Source: Virgibacillus_N oceani_A (lineage in GTDB: Bacteria; Bacillota; Bacilli; Bacillales; Amphibacillaceae). From it: a stretch of DNA of 64,000 bases. A program made the position numbers and the translations under genes. Every line of letters begins with the position of its first letter. The stretch's first letter is position 1. The notes under the pieces were generated by a model, which was not told the DNA's origin, ran no database searches, and was given only the letters and a program-made list of their open reading frames with translations. Location of the stretch: NCBI GenBank assembly GCA_041521345.1, contig JBGOHB010000017.1. One strand, written 5' to 3'. This document shows positions 34,437 to 43,946 of the stretch, one piece after another.

Positions 34437-35437
34437 TTGCTGTCACCCCCACTGCCTCTAGCCAGATAGAGGAAAAATGGGACACCGATAATCGAAGTAA
34501 GCGCCCCTACAGGTGTTTCAAATGGCGCATTAATCATGCGAGCGACCAGATCTGCATTGACGAGAAGCAATGCGCCAAATACGGCGGAAGCAGGGATAAT
34601 CCAACGGTAGTCTGTACCGATAATAAAACGGCTAATATGTGGAATAATTAACCCAATAAACCCAACCGCACCAGCCACAGATACCGCCGCCCCGGTTAAA
34701 ATTAAAACGACCACAATGCCCGCTATTTTAATCAATGTGTTATTTTGCCCTAACCCGGTCGATAAATCATCTCCCAGACTAAGCACGGTAATCGATTTGG
34801 AAATGGTTATAGCAAGAAACATTCCAATCAGCCCAGCAACAAAAAGCATTTGCACAGAGCCCCATCCAGCTCCATCCAATCCGCCTGCAAGCCAAAAACC
34901 AATATCTTTTTCCAGCTGAAAGTGTAAAGCAAGTACGGAGGATAATGAACGCAAAAGGGTGCCAATTGCCACGCCAGCCAATGCAAGCTTCACGGGAGTT
35001 AATCCCCCGCTGGAAAAGGAACCTACTAAAAATACAAGCGTTACCGCAATCCCCGCTCCGATGAATGAAGCGAAGGTGGACCCTATATTAGGAACAGCCG
35101 GAAAGAATGCCAGCATAATCACAAGCATAAAAGCCGCCCCGTCCGTGACACCCATGATCGACGGAGAAGCGAGCGGATTACGGGTCATTCCCTGCATAAT
35201 AGCCCCGGACACAGCTAAAAAGGCTCCCGCCAACACAGCAGCCAATGCCCGTGGAATCCTCAGCTCACGTATGACGTTATGCGATTGATTATCTGCATCA
35301 AATTGAAAAATAGATTGCCATACCGTATGTAAATCAATATTGGTAGCACCATATGAAATAGATACTCCTATTGATAATAGAACAAAAATAATGCCAATAA
35401 TATTTATAGCAACCTTTGATAATTGAGAAGTTTTCAT
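34433..35437 (-). CDS. FecCD-family iron-siderophore permease
   Basis: The 334-residue protein has the matching motifs GAIMQGMTRNPLASPSIMGV (near 82) and GLIIPHISRFIIG. ATG 35437 follows TAGGAG; an in-frame start at 35467 has no RBS. It is divergent from the binding-protein gene, and both share the Fur box at 35521. Confidence 0.92.
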   Translation of the reverse strand: MKTSQLSKVAINIIGIIFVLLSIGVSISYGATNIDLHTVWQSIFQFDADNQSHNVIRELRIPRALAAVLAGAFLAVSGAIMQGMTRNPLASPSIMGVTDGAAFMLVIMLAFFPAVPNIGSTFASFIGAGIAVTLVFLVGSFSSGGLTPVKLALAGVAIGTLLRSLSSVLALHFQLEKDIGFWLAGGLDGAGWGSVQMLFVAGLIGMFLAITISKSITVLSLGDDLSTGLGQNNTLIKIAGIVVVLILTGAAVSVAGAVGFIGLIIPHISRFIIGTDYRWIIPASAVFGALLLVNADLVARMINAPFETPVGALTSIIGVPFFLYLARGSGGDSK

Positions 35438-35520
35438 AAATAAGCTCCTATGTTTACTAAGAGACAATTGTCTTACTCATTTTATATACAAAATTCTTTC
35501 ATTGACTTTGCAATTGAAAG

Positions 35521-35535
35521 TGATTATCATTATCA
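35521..35535. promoter_or_regulatory. Fur box in the divergent iron-uptake promoter region
   Basis: TGATTATCATTATCA matches the 7-1-7 Fur consensus TGATAATNATTATCA at all but one base, between the divergent permease and lipoprotein genes. Confidence 0.85.
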
Positions 35536-35573
35536 TGAGATGTTGATTATAACATACATAAAGGAGAACGAAC

Positions 35574-36530
35574 ATGAACAAAATCAGACAAAAGAAGTAC
35601 TTGTTTATCCCGCTACTTATAACTTTATTACTTCTGGCTGCATGTGGCAATAATAATGATGATAATGAAACAACGGATAACGATGACACCGAAGAAAACA
35701 CAGAAATAACTGTGGATTCAGAGGTGGGTGAAGTGACGCTCCCCGCGAATGCAGAACGTGTTATTGCTCCATTCCACGAAGATTCCCTGCTTGCCCTTGG
35801 TGTAACTCCCATTGCAAAATGGGCCATAGGCGAAACTTTACAAGGTTATTTAGAAGATGATCTACAAGACATCGATAGTATCGAATGGTCCATGCCTTTG
35901 GAACAGGTGCTAAATCACGACCCTGAACTTATTATTTTGGAAAATGGATTGGACAGCTACGAAGGTTCTTATGATGAATATGCCGCAATTTCTCCAACCT
36001 ATGTCATGACAGAGGAAGAAACAAGAGACTGGCAAACTCAACTTACGAAGTTTGGAGAAATTCTTGGAAAAGAAGCAGAAGCGGAACAAGCATTAGCCGA
36101 TTATGAAACAAAGGTACAAGAAACAAAGGAAACACTTCAAGACATACTTGGAGATGAAACACTCGCCATGATGTGGGTGACAGGCGGTAACTACTTCCTG
36201 TTTGAAGAAGAACGCCACAGCGCCGACATGATTTATTCAGAGCTTGATGTGAACACCCCGGCACTCGTGGAAGAACTAGGGGAAACAGAAGCATCCTGGG
36301 ATCCTATTTCTTTGGAAAAACTATCTGAGCTCGATGCGGATCATGTCATCATCCTTGGATACGAAACGGATGAAGGAATTGAAACGCTGGAGAACAGCAA
36401 TGTTTGGAATAACACAACAGCTGTACAAAATGATCAAGTTTATTATATTGAAGATGAAAGCAATTGGACTGGCGGCGGCTTGATTGCTGTGGAACAAACG
36501 ATGGATATGCTAGTTGAGATATTAGAATAA
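35574..36530 (+). CDS. iron-siderophore ABC transporter substrate-binding lipoprotein
   Basis: The 318-residue lipoprotein has a signal peptide with lipobox LLLAAC (Cys24), a 25-residue acidic linker (NNNDDNETTDNDD), then a class III periplasmic-binding fold with the two lobes joined near residue 165. Residues VIAPFHEDSLLALGVTP are typical. It captures ferric siderophores at the outer face of the membrane. Homologues are YfiY-like; the ligand (hydroxamate type is likely for that clade) is not certain. Confidence 0.9.
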   Translation: MNKIRQKKYLFIPLLITLLLLAACGNNNDDNETTDNDDTEENTEITVDSEVGEVTLPANAERVIAPFHEDSLLALGVTPIAKWAIGETLQGYLEDDLQDIDSIEWSMPLEQVLNHDPELIILENGLDSYEGSYDEYAAISPTYVMTEEETRDWQTQLTKFGEILGKEAEAEQALADYETKVQETKETLQDILGDETLAMMWVTGGNYFLFEEERHSADMIYSELDVNTPALVEELGETEASWDPISLEKLSELDADHVIILGYETDEGIETLENSNVWNNTTAVQNDQVYYIEDESNWTGGGLIAVEQTMDMLVEILE

Positions 36531-36614
36531 ATTTTATTGGGAAGCCTTTGCAAAACGATGTGATGCAGGGCTTCTTTTTTATTTTCCGCCTCTTTTCTGA
36601 CAGTTTTCCCTAAT

Positions 36615-36629
36615 TGATAATTATTTTCA
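36615..36629. promoter_or_regulatory. Fur box upstream of the siderophore ATPase gene
   Basis: TGATAATTATTTTCA differs from the Fur 15-mer at one position and lies 78 bases before the ATPase start. Confidence 0.8.
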
Positions 36630-36706
36630 TTGACTAATTGGTATGAAACCAATAAAATGAGAGTAGTATCCTATTAGTTCGTGTTTATGAACAGGGGGCG
36701 TTATTA

Positions 36707-37540
36707 TTGGAATCATTAGCTGCGAAAAACCTGACACTCGGTTTCGGTAACCGCACTATTATAGATGAATTAGATATTTCCATCCCAAAAGGGGAAGTCA
36801 CCGTATTAATCGGACCAAATGGCTGTGGCAAATCAACATTACTGCGCTCATTGGCGCGTTTATTAAAGCCAAAAGAAGGCTCCGTTGTTTTAAATGGCAA
36901 AAATATTGCGAAGATGCGCACAAAAGAAGTGGCACAAAACATGGCTATTCTTCCACAATCACCTGCAACACCAGAAGGATTGACGGTGTATGAGCTGGTA
37001 AAGCAAGGCAGACATCCATACCGCAAGATGATGAATCAATGGTCCAAAGAAGATGAGGATGCTGTTCAAAAGGCCTTAGATGATACGAATATGACTGAAT
37101 TAATGCATCAATCCGTAGATTCCTTATCAGGAGGACAGCGCCAGCGCGCATGGATTGCATTAACCCTGGCACAGGAAACAGATATTATTTTATTGGATGA
37201 ACCTACCACCTATTTGGATTTAATGCATCAAATTGATGTCCTTGATCTTCTGTTTGAACTAAACGAAAAAGACGGCCGCACGATTGTCATGGTATTGCAC
37301 GATCTAAACCTGGCCAGCCGCTACGCAGATCATATCATTGCCATCAAAGACAAAATAGTATATGCACAAGGCAAACCGGAGGAAACCATAACAGCTGATT
37401 TAGTTGCTCAAGTTTTCCGCATGCGATGCAACATTGCATGTGATCCCATTTTTGGAACGCCAATGTGTATACCGCATGGGAAAGGGAATTGTTTGTTTAA
37501 GGAAGTAGAGAATAATAATCCGGTGCCTAAAGCGCTGTAG
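36707..37540 (+). CDS. iron-siderophore ABC transporter ATP-binding protein
   Basis: The 277-residue ATPase has Walker A GPNGCGKST (near 38), signature LSGGQRQRAW (near 139), Walker B IILLDEPTTYLD and H-loop LHDLNLASRYADH, the FecE/FhuC/YusV pattern. The C-terminus has several cysteines (MRCNIACDP and MCIPHGKGNCLF). The start is a TTG with AGGGGG 9 bases upstream. It probably energises the two permeases at 33414-35437. Confidence 0.9.
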   Translation: MESLAAKNLTLGFGNRTIIDELDISIPKGEVTVLIGPNGCGKSTLLRSLARLLKPKEGSVVLNGKNIAKMRTKEVAQNMAILPQSPATPEGLTVYELVKQGRHPYRKMMNQWSKEDEDAVQKALDDTNMTELMHQSVDSLSGGQRQRAWIALTLAQETDIILLDEPTTYLDLMHQIDVLDLLFELNEKDGRTIVMVLHDLNLASRYADHIIAIKDKIVYAQGKPEETITADLVAQVFRMRCNIACDPIFGTPMCIPHGKGNCLFKEVENNNPVPKAL

Positions 37541-37548
37541 GGGAATAT

Positions 37549-37587
37549 TAAACCACTGTACATACTTTGTATTCGGTGGTTTTTTTG
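37549..37587 (+). terminator. terminator after the siderophore ATPase gene
   Basis: The stem AAACCACTG with CGGTGGTTT is followed by a T run. Confidence 0.75.
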
Positions 37588-38093
37588 TATGAATAGATTA
37601 CAAAAAAGCGTAGTAAAAGCCAACTCTACCCAAGGTTGGCCTTCAATCCTTCAACACACCAACTCTTCATAATATCATCAACAATTCCCCTCGCTTCATG
37701 CATATTAGCCCTGAATAAATCGGAAACACTTCCCTAAAAATATTGTATTTGGGAAATTGGTATCGGGTAGTGACACAACACCGATATAATTATGTTAAAA
37801 GCATCATCAAAGACTTGATACCATGATCCAAAGCTTAATATCCAAATTAGGAAGTATGAACGCTAATCCCAGATCATTTTAATATGTAAAGCGGTTTATT
37901 ATAGCTCTATTCGTATTTCAATATTGTGGGATATATTGGGTTAAAGATCCTTAACTTCATCAATATATTCGTTAAGTTCATTTTTCTTTTGAGTTGATGA
38001 TCCTTTAAATCCATCAATTAATACAATGTTATAGTAATCTAACATTCGTCCAACATTTCTTTTTTATCATCTTCCTTTCTAGAGATAAGAATT
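37588..38093. other. degenerate intergenic stretch
   Basis: The minus strand from about 38092 to 37930 stays open and could encode the tail of an unrecognised protein (RNVGRMLDYYNIVLIDGFKG, then a lysine/glutamate-rich end and stop). It is joined directly to the E1-beta fragment at about 38093, so it looks like a deletion junction. Nothing else is recognised. Confidence 0.35.
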
Positions 38094-38300
38094 CCACCCA
38101 GCGGATCTGGAACAGGAGCAGCCGCACAGCATTCTCAAAGTTTGGAAGCATGTGTTGCCCATATCCCTGGATTAAAAGTCGTCCAGCCTCCCCCCTATGA
38201 TGTGAAAGGATTAATGAAAGCAGCCATAGACGATGATAATCCTGTTATTTTTTATGAGCATAAACTTTTAAGAACACTTGTTACTTCAGTGATGAGATGA
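38094..38300 (+). pseudogene. internal fragment of a 2-oxoacid/acetoin dehydrogenase E1 beta subunit
   Basis: The frame reads PPSGSGTGAAAQHSQSLEAC, then VAHIPGLKVVQPPPYDVKGL and AAIDDDNPVIFYEHKLL before leaving the family. This is the conserved middle of transketolase-like E1 beta proteins (AcoB, PdhB). No start, N-terminus or C-terminus remains. Confidence 0.8.
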
Positions 38301-38444
38301 TATTGATGTTAAAGGCAGTGCCGTAAACTAGATTTTTGATGACATAGCATTTCTGCCAGCTATAGTGAATTAGCTGGATTTTTATCATTTGCTCGTTACC
38401 GTAGATGAAATTTAAAAGGTGTTTCCTGCTCTATAAATGATGAC

Positions 38445-39200
38445 TTACTTTTCCCCCACTACCGCTTCAAATGATTTTACTTGTTGTTTCGTACCGAACG
38501 AAGACTCACTCCATTCGTCTGTGATCGTTTTATCTTCATTTTCAACCAATAATCGGATACCGTTTGGATCAGCTTTCACATCCTCTAACAGCTTTATATC
38601 GATAGGCTCATTATTTTCATCATAAAGCAGCAAATAAATATCTCCTTCATAGGATGTATTTCCGTTATTTTTTATATAAAAATAATTAGTATATGTAATC
38701 GAACGGAATGGCGGCCTTATCAGTGGGTCATATTCTGACTTCACCAGCCCGATCATAATGTCCCCATCTGTACTTACACTTCCCGTTTCCCTGGCTGCAA
38801 ATATTTCTTCCACTAAATCCACTCTTTGTACATAATAATATTTTTGCCCCAGCGGTAATAACCAAGTAAAAAATACGACAAAAAATATAAATAAAACAAA
38901 ATAACCCTTCATGGACAATCTGCTTTCTTTATTCTTTCTGTGAAAGAGGAAGTCAAAAAAGGCAATGATGAGCAGACCTACTATGGGGACCCAAAAAAAC
39001 ATCATCATATATTCTCCATTAGGAAAAACATTCATATCATAGGTTCTATAATAATAGAAATGGCCAGCAGCAGTTAAAAGTAAAACAATGAGTCCCTCAA
39101 TTAAATAGTAGTATCTGAGTTTTAATTTTATCCTCCCTCCAAATACTGCGTAGAATATAATTGGCAATAGAATCAGAAGGAAAATAATAAAATAAACCAA
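38445..39200 (-). CDS. membrane protein of unknown family
   Basis: The 251-residue protein has four membrane helices (about 2-20, 33-50, 65-85, 98-118) and a C-terminal soluble part with a beta-rich stretch (ITYTNYFYIKNNGNTSYEGD). The start is TTG 39200 with AGGTGA upstream. It lies next to a DUF3592-like membrane protein on the same strand; they may be a pair. No function is recognised. Confidence 0.6.
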   Translation of the reverse strand: MVYFIIFLLILLPIIFYAVFGGRIKLKLRYYYLIEGLIVLLLTAAGHFYYYRTYDMNVFPNGEYMMMFFWVPIVGLLIIAFFDFLFHRKNKESRLSMKGYFVLFIFFVVFFTWLLPLGQKYYYVQRVDLVEEIFAARETGSVSTDGDIMIGLVKSEYDPLIRPPFRSITYTNYFYIKNNGNTSYEGDIYLLLYDENNEPIDIKLLEDVKADPNGIRLLVENEDKTITDEWSESSFGTKQQVKSFEAVVGEK

Positions 39201-39304
39201 TCAGCAATCACCTCAATTCATCTTCAAACCATTTTCATGTTTTTTACTCTATTCTTCATCCAAAAGCTATCCTGTTGTAGTTAGGATTTTATGAAAGATT
39301 CCTT

Positions 39305-40108
39305 TCAATTCATATTAAACGTCAATTCACTTGGCAAAAATACATAGTAAGGATTATTCTGTTTATAAAAAATTGTTAAGCTGCTTCCCTCTCTGTATGT
39401 ATCAAACACTTCTTTGGTTACTTTTACATTAGCCTGAAGCCATTCCTCTCCCACTTCATAATTCAAAGTAAAACTATGCGTTGGTCCATTAAACCTTCCG
39501 TATCCAGGCTTACGCTCGACTGCAGCTATTTCCGCCTTCACTTCCTCTTGCTGACTGAAATGGATCTGGAAAAAATGAAGAATATATCCGCCAAAAATAA
39601 AAATCACACAAGCGGTTAATAAGAGGTATTTCACCGACTTCAATGTATTTGCAGGCATACGTCTGCGTACAGTACCGGCCCATAGTCTTAGATCATACAT
39701 CCAATCTGCATTTCTGAAAATTATCATTAAACCTAACATAATCAACAATATTCCCGCTGCACTAAACAAGATTAAGTGAATGACATCAAGCAGAATTTGT
39801 CGATTTGTTACAAATCCCCCATTTACCTCATATCCTGAAATTGTATCCCCGACAGGTGTCGACACGATATCATTTTTACTCACTCGTTGTCGAATTACAT
39901 CGCCATCTATTTCGTTCAGCGTATATGCGTAATATTCAGGAAAAAAACTTAACCTGATTTCACTTTCCTTAGCTCCTATTACGGCTTCGGATTTTTCAAA
40001 TGAAAATGGATAATAGCTGCTAAAAAATGAAGTTATAAAGATACCAATTAAGAAAATACCTAAAAGTAAAAAGACGGCAGAAACTATCCCTAAGATCCCC
40101 TTCTTCAA
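39305..40108 (-). CDS. DUF3592-like membrane protein
   Basis: The 267-residue protein has an N-terminal helix (about 5-30), a second pair (about 112-132, 163-183) and a C-terminal DUF3592-type domain (EEVKAEIAAVERKPGYGR, then LNYEVGEEWLQANV and the end NNPYYVFLPSE). The start is TTG with GGGGGAGG upstream. The family is poorly known. Confidence 0.6.
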   Translation of the reverse strand: MKKGILGIVSAVFLLLGIFLIGIFITSFFSSYYPFSFEKSEAVIGAKESEIRLSFFPEYYAYTLNEIDGDVIRQRVSKNDIVSTPVGDTISGYEVNGGFVTNRQILLDVIHLILFSAAGILLIMLGLMIIFRNADWMYDLRLWAGTVRRRMPANTLKSVKYLLLTACVIFIFGGYILHFFQIHFSQQEEVKAEIAAVERKPGYGRFNGPTHSFTLNYEVGEEWLQANVKVTKEVFDTYREGSSLTIFYKQNNPYYVFLPSELTFNMN

Positions 40109-40159
40109 CTTCCTCCCCCTCCCTTACGGCCCGTTTACGGAATAACCTTAAGTTATATT

Positions 40160-40651
40160 TTATAGGGTCCGATGATTCAGTGAGGCTACATCCTCCACTA
40201 CAATGTGTTGAGAATGCCGTGGCAATTCTTTGATCCCTTTCTTTAAAAATCCTGGATATAAGGAAACTTCATTCAGCCTTGATATGGGAATCCATTTATA
40301 AATCAATCGATTACCCTCCATCCCGAAAAAGGCTTCTTGATTGAATTTGTAATCCGTAATTGAAGTGACCAGGTAATATAAACCGATTTCATGAAAGTTT
40401 TTGCCATCATAATTAAAGAAGTTTTCAGAAGACCAAAGGAATCTTTCCACTTTAACATCTATACCTAACTCTTCTTGGAACTCCCTTTGTAGTGCCATAT
40501 TTGACTCTTCCATGATACCAACCCGGCCACCAGGAAGAGTCCAATGATTATCATTTACATTTTTATGTAAAAGCACATAACCCTTTTGTACCCAAATCCC
40601 CGCTACCCGATAATTAAATACTCCTTCATCCGTTTTAAACACCGCGTCCAT
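40160..40651 (-). CDS. NUDIX hydrolase
   Basis: The 163-residue protein has a complete Nudix box GRVGIMEESNMALQREFQEELG (residues about 42-63), where the R-E-x2-E-E core binds metal. Nudix enzymes hydrolyse nucleoside diphosphates linked to another group; the substrate cannot be told. It is the first of a set of small enzymes reading leftward. Confidence 0.88.
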   Translation of the reverse strand: MDAVFKTDEGVFNYRVAGIWVQKGYVLLHKNVNDNHWTLPGGRVGIMEESNMALQREFQEELGIDVKVERFLWSSENFFNYDGKNFHEIGLYYLVTSITDYKFNQEAFFGMEGNRLIYKWIPISRLNEVSLYPGFLKKGIKELPRHSQHIVVEDVASLNHRTL

Positions 40652-40668
40652 TATACGCTTCCCCCTGA

Positions 40669-41215
40669 CTAAATTACTCGATTACTGCGCTCGATCATAT
40701 TGTATAAGGAGCCATCATACTTTTTCCAGGAAATTTTGCATTTTTTTGGGGTCCTTAAGGTGATAATTTGCTTGTCCTCGGACAACTGTTCCAGTCTCTT
40801 AAAAATTACTGACTTTTTAGTTTTTGGGTAATTCCATATCCATTTTATAAAATCTAGGTTAACTCTTTCCTTGCAATCAGCTCCCATATCTGGTCTTGTT
40901 TTATTTCTGTATTTAATCATTCTTTTAAAAGCCTGGTAAACACATATTGTTCTATGGAGATCAAGAAATATTATTGTATCTGCTACATTAAGCCTTATGT
41001 CCATTGTTCCACCATAATTTCCATCAATAATCCATTCTTATTTTTCACTAATTCATTTTGTGTTTTTCTCTGCTCATCCTTTGGAACCCCGGCCCAATTT
41101 GGTTTCCAAAATAAAGCATCAAGGTGATAAACGTTTAGTTTGAGTTTGTGTCCCAACTGCCTTGCAACGTTGATTTACCAGAACCACCTGAACCAATAAG
41201 GACAACCCTTTTCAT
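40669..41215 (-). pseudogene. adenylate-kinase-like (FlaR/topology modulation) protein, frameshifted
   Basis: MKRVVLIGSGGSGKSTL is a clean P-loop start at 41215. A one-base loss moves the frame to ARQLGHKLKLNVYHLDALFW and a second shift near 41030 leads to WIIDGNYGGTMDIRLNVADT and the intact C-terminal half. Together this is the DNA topology modulation/FlaR family of small P-loop kinases. Two frameshifts make it nonfunctional. Confidence 0.8.
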
Positions 41216-41317
41216 ATAACCCCACCCTTATTCAACAAAATGGCCCTTATATACACCGCAGAAAAACCAAGTCTTATTCCTGATTAGCGCCCGATTGTGG
41301 CAATAAAACACATATTA

Positions 41318-41890
41318 TTAAGTCCATTTCACAGCATAGTTCGGAGTATAACAATCCATTTTTTCTAATAATTCTTTGGGATCCGAGGATACCATTATCA
41401 TTTCTCGATAATTTTTATTCATAAACCCTTGTTCAATTGTATGATCTAACATGTTGATTAGAGGGTCAAAAAAATTATTAACGTTTAGCAATCCGCAGGG
41501 TTTTGCATGATAACCAAGTTGTGACCAAGTAAATACTTCAAACCATTCCTCTAATGTTCCTGACCCTCCAGGCAAAGCAACAAATCCATCAACTAATTCT
41601 GCCATTTTTGATTTACGCTCATGCATTGTATTAACTACATGCAAATCCGTTAATTTGTCATGAGCAATTTCTACAGCCTTTAGTTTTTCGGGAATCACTC
41701 CTATTACATTACCACCACTGTGTAAAGAAGCATCGGCTAATGCACCCATACATCCGACTTGTGCGCCACCATAAATTAAAGTCTTATTATTGTTGGCTAA
41801 CTCTTTACCGAACTTTTCTGCATGCTCTATGTAAACGCTGTTTAATCCCGTACTTGACCCACAAAACACAGCAAGATTTTTAATTTCCAT
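41318..41890 (-). CDS. LOG family protein (cytokinin riboside 5'-monophosphate phosphoribohydrolase-like)
   Basis: The 190-residue protein has the LOG signature PGGSGTLEEWFE (near 107) with upstream GGAQVGCMGALADA and MHERKSKMAEL. LOG enzymes release nucleobases from nucleoside monophosphates; the bacterial role is usually nucleotide salvage or undefined. ATG 41890 follows AAGGTG. It is separated from the next gene by a repeated intergenic motif. Confidence 0.88.
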   Translation of the reverse strand: MEIKNLAVFCGSSTGLNSVYIEHAEKFGKELANNNKTLIYGGAQVGCMGALADASLHSGGNVIGVIPEKLKAVEIAHDKLTDLHVVNTMHERKSKMAELVDGFVALPGGSGTLEEWFEVFTWSQLGYHAKPCGLLNVNNFFDPLINMLDHTIEQGFMNKNYREMIMVSSDPKELLEKMDCYTPNYAVKWT

Positions 41891-41913
41891 TCCAGTCACA
41901 CCTTCGTTCTTTT

Positions 41914-42234
41914 TTATCGTTCTAGATATCTATTTGACAGTTTTAATTTATGTTCTAGAAAGATTTCTTCCAAATCGATATCGTATTTATTCGCAATGAC
42001 GGCTACATTACCTAGGACATCCCCTAACTCTTCTGTTAAATCGCTCTTATTTTCAGCGAATGAACTAGCTTGTTCATCTGGACGATCTCGTCCTATTTCA
42101 AGTGCTCTTATTGCTTTAGCGACTTCCCCTGTCTCTTCTGATAGGAAGCCAATACGTACAAAAATATCTAAATCAGCCCAACCTCTTGATTTATAATATT
42201 CGGCAATCCACTTTTGAAATTCCTTTGCTTCCAT
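41914..42234 (-). CDS. MazG-like NTP pyrophosphohydrolase
   Basis: A 106-residue all-alpha protein with the MazG metal motifs E-E-T-G-E-V-A-K (near 30) and E-E-L-G-D-V-L (near 69). It hydrolyses NTPs to NMPs, perhaps to clean damaged nucleotides. It lies 23 bases upstream of the LOG gene, so the two may be one transcript. Confidence 0.88.
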   Translation of the reverse strand: MEAKEFQKWIAEYYKSRGWADLDIFVRIGFLSEETGEVAKAIRALEIGRDRPDEQASSFAENKSDLTEELGDVLGNVAVIANKYDIDLEEIFLEHKLKLSNRYLER

Positions 42235-42344
42235 TTAATATTCCTCCCAACTCATACAAAATAAAACGCAAATTATTATTCAAGGCATCTTCAACTAAAT
42301 GGCCCAATTCTGGCATAACACTGTTCGATTAAAGCGCTCTTTAA

Positions 42345-42821
42345 TTAAACAAGATCATTTAAATGGCATTTTAAATATCCATCAATATCTGGAGAGCCAT
42401 TTGGATTGTTCAATACTTGTCCTACCCAACTATCTCTTTCAAAACTAAGTACCTTTAAGTCCCAACAACAAGCTATAAGCCCTGTAGGAGTTACATATTC
42501 AAAATCAGCAAGATTTTCTTCATGTGAAGCTACATACACATGATGTATTAATTCGTTTTCATTTGTCCACCAATCAACAAAAATAAAGCTTGCACCTTCC
42601 CCTTCATGAATGCCGACAAATCCTACTCCGTAGCGATTTTCGGTTATAGCAGGGATCGGTAATATATCCATTGCTATTTCCTTCGCCTTTTCGACGAGCT
42701 TTCCTCTAGGACTATCTCCTGCAGACGAAATACCATATACTTTCATTTTCCAATCTTCGTAATTCCATAATTCCAGGAATCTTATTGGTCTAGTATTATA
42801 TTTACCACTCAAATTAATCAA
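42345..42821 (-). CDS. conserved hypothetical protein
   Basis: The 158-residue soluble protein has conserved-looking motifs: RFLELWNYEDWKMKVYGIS, NRYGVGFVGIHEGEGASFIF then VDWWTNENELIHHVYV, and a W-D-L-x-V-L-x-F-E-R-D-S-W segment. I recall such proteins as unassigned in databases and do not give a function. It is adjacent (1 base) to a GNAT gene. Confidence 0.6.
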   Translation of the reverse strand: MINLSGKYNTRPIRFLELWNYEDWKMKVYGISSAGDSPRGKLVEKAKEIAMDILPIPAITENRYGVGFVGIHEGEGASFIFVDWWTNENELIHHVYVASHEENLADFEYVTPTGLIACCWDLKVLSFERDSWVGQVLNNPNGSPDIDGYLKCHLNDLV

Positions 42822-42822
42822 A

Positions 42823-43350
42823 TCAGTTACCCCCTTTTATAAACCAGAACCTACGTAATAAATTCTTATTTTCATCAATACGATAACTATCCTCTAAACC
42901 ACCACATGAAATTAATGTTTTCCACGAAGCAATATTATTATCATGACAAACAGCTAAAACTTTATCTATTCCAAGATCATTTGCCTTTTTGAGAGATAAA
43001 TTAAAAACTTTGTTTGATAAACCTTTTCCCCTTTGCGATGGGCAAACACCATATCCAATATGCCCTCCAAAATCGAATAATTTCTGTGTTAACTTATGAC
43101 GGATATTCACAACACTTATAATTTTATTATTTTCATCTACAGCCCAATAAGTACTGTTACTTGGAAGCCACTCAATCGGGATATTTAGCCCATTTTCGTA
43201 ATCGTTTAGTGTTTGGATCATGCATTTAAAGTCATGAGGAGGTACAGATTCAACAAGCCATGGAATACTCTCTTCACCACTATTTTTCCATTCATTATAG
43301 TAGTCAATGTATTCTTTTCTAAGATCAATTGTAGGTTTTACAAGTAGCAT
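42823..43350 (-). CDS. GNAT family N-acetyltransferase
   Basis: A 175-residue protein with the acetyl-CoA loop VCPSQRGKGLSNKVF (near 105) and the C-terminal N-x-A-S-W-K-T-L pattern. It resembles YesJ/YkwB-type acetyltransferases; the substrate is unknown. It forms a two-gene unit with the hypothetical gene downstream. Confidence 0.88.
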   Translation of the reverse strand: MLLVKPTIDLRKEYIDYYNEWKNSGEESIPWLVESVPPHDFKCMIQTLNDYENGLNIPIEWLPSNSTYWAVDENNKIISVVNIRHKLTQKLFDFGGHIGYGVCPSQRGKGLSNKVFNLSLKKANDLGIDKVLAVCHDNNIASWKTLISCGGLEDSYRIDENKNLLRRFWFIKGGN

Positions 43351-43543
43351 TTATATCCCACCCCAAAAACAAGTTACAACATAAACTACACAATAAATTT
43401 ATTCTTATCAATGACTAATGAGTTCCTTTTGAGAAAGATACTGTCTATGACACTTATCCCAGATAATGGCTCTTTTCTTCAACATTGGGGGCTAATCCTT
43501 ATTAGAGAATTGCGCCCGATTGCTTAAGACTATATTTTTAAAT

Positions 43544-43930
43544 TCATACCTTGGTATGTGAGCCACTTGAACTGTTGATTTCCCCTAATTCAATACGGTT
43601 ACCATCTGGATCATTAAAAACTGCAATGGTACCCCAATCAAACTTTAAACTCTTTTTTGAAAATTGAACACCACGTTCTTCTAACCTTTCAACAATAGAA
43701 GATAGGGATTCAACGTCAAAACGAAGTACAGTAGGATTTTGTTTTCTGGATTTTTCTTGTACTGATCCCACACCCCCTTGCTCAACCATTAAATAGCCGT
43801 TTGGAAGTTCAAATGCAACCAATGTTTTTTTTTCGTTTCTCACTTCCAGTTGTAAGACATCCCTATAAAAGGCAATACATTCTTCATAATTTTCAACAAA
43901 TAATATCATACCAAACTCGTGAAATTGCAT
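43544..43930 (-). CDS. VOC (glyoxalase/bleomycin-resistance) family protein
   Basis: The 128-residue protein has one pair of beta-alpha-beta-beta-beta modules, with F-V-E-N-Y-E-E-C-I-A-F-Y-R-D-V-L near the start and W-G-T-I-A-V-F-N-D-P-D-G-N-R-I-E-L near the end. Members bind metals and act as lyases, dioxygenases or drug binders. Which of these applies is unknown. Confidence 0.85.
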   Translation of the reverse strand: MQFHEFGMILFVENYEECIAFYRDVLQLEVRNEKKTLVAFELPNGYLMVEQGGVGSVQEKSRKQNPTVLRFDVESLSSIVERLEERGVQFSKKSLKFDWGTIAVFNDPDGNRIELGEINSSSGSHTKV

Positions 43931-43946
43931 ATTTCCACTCCCTAAA

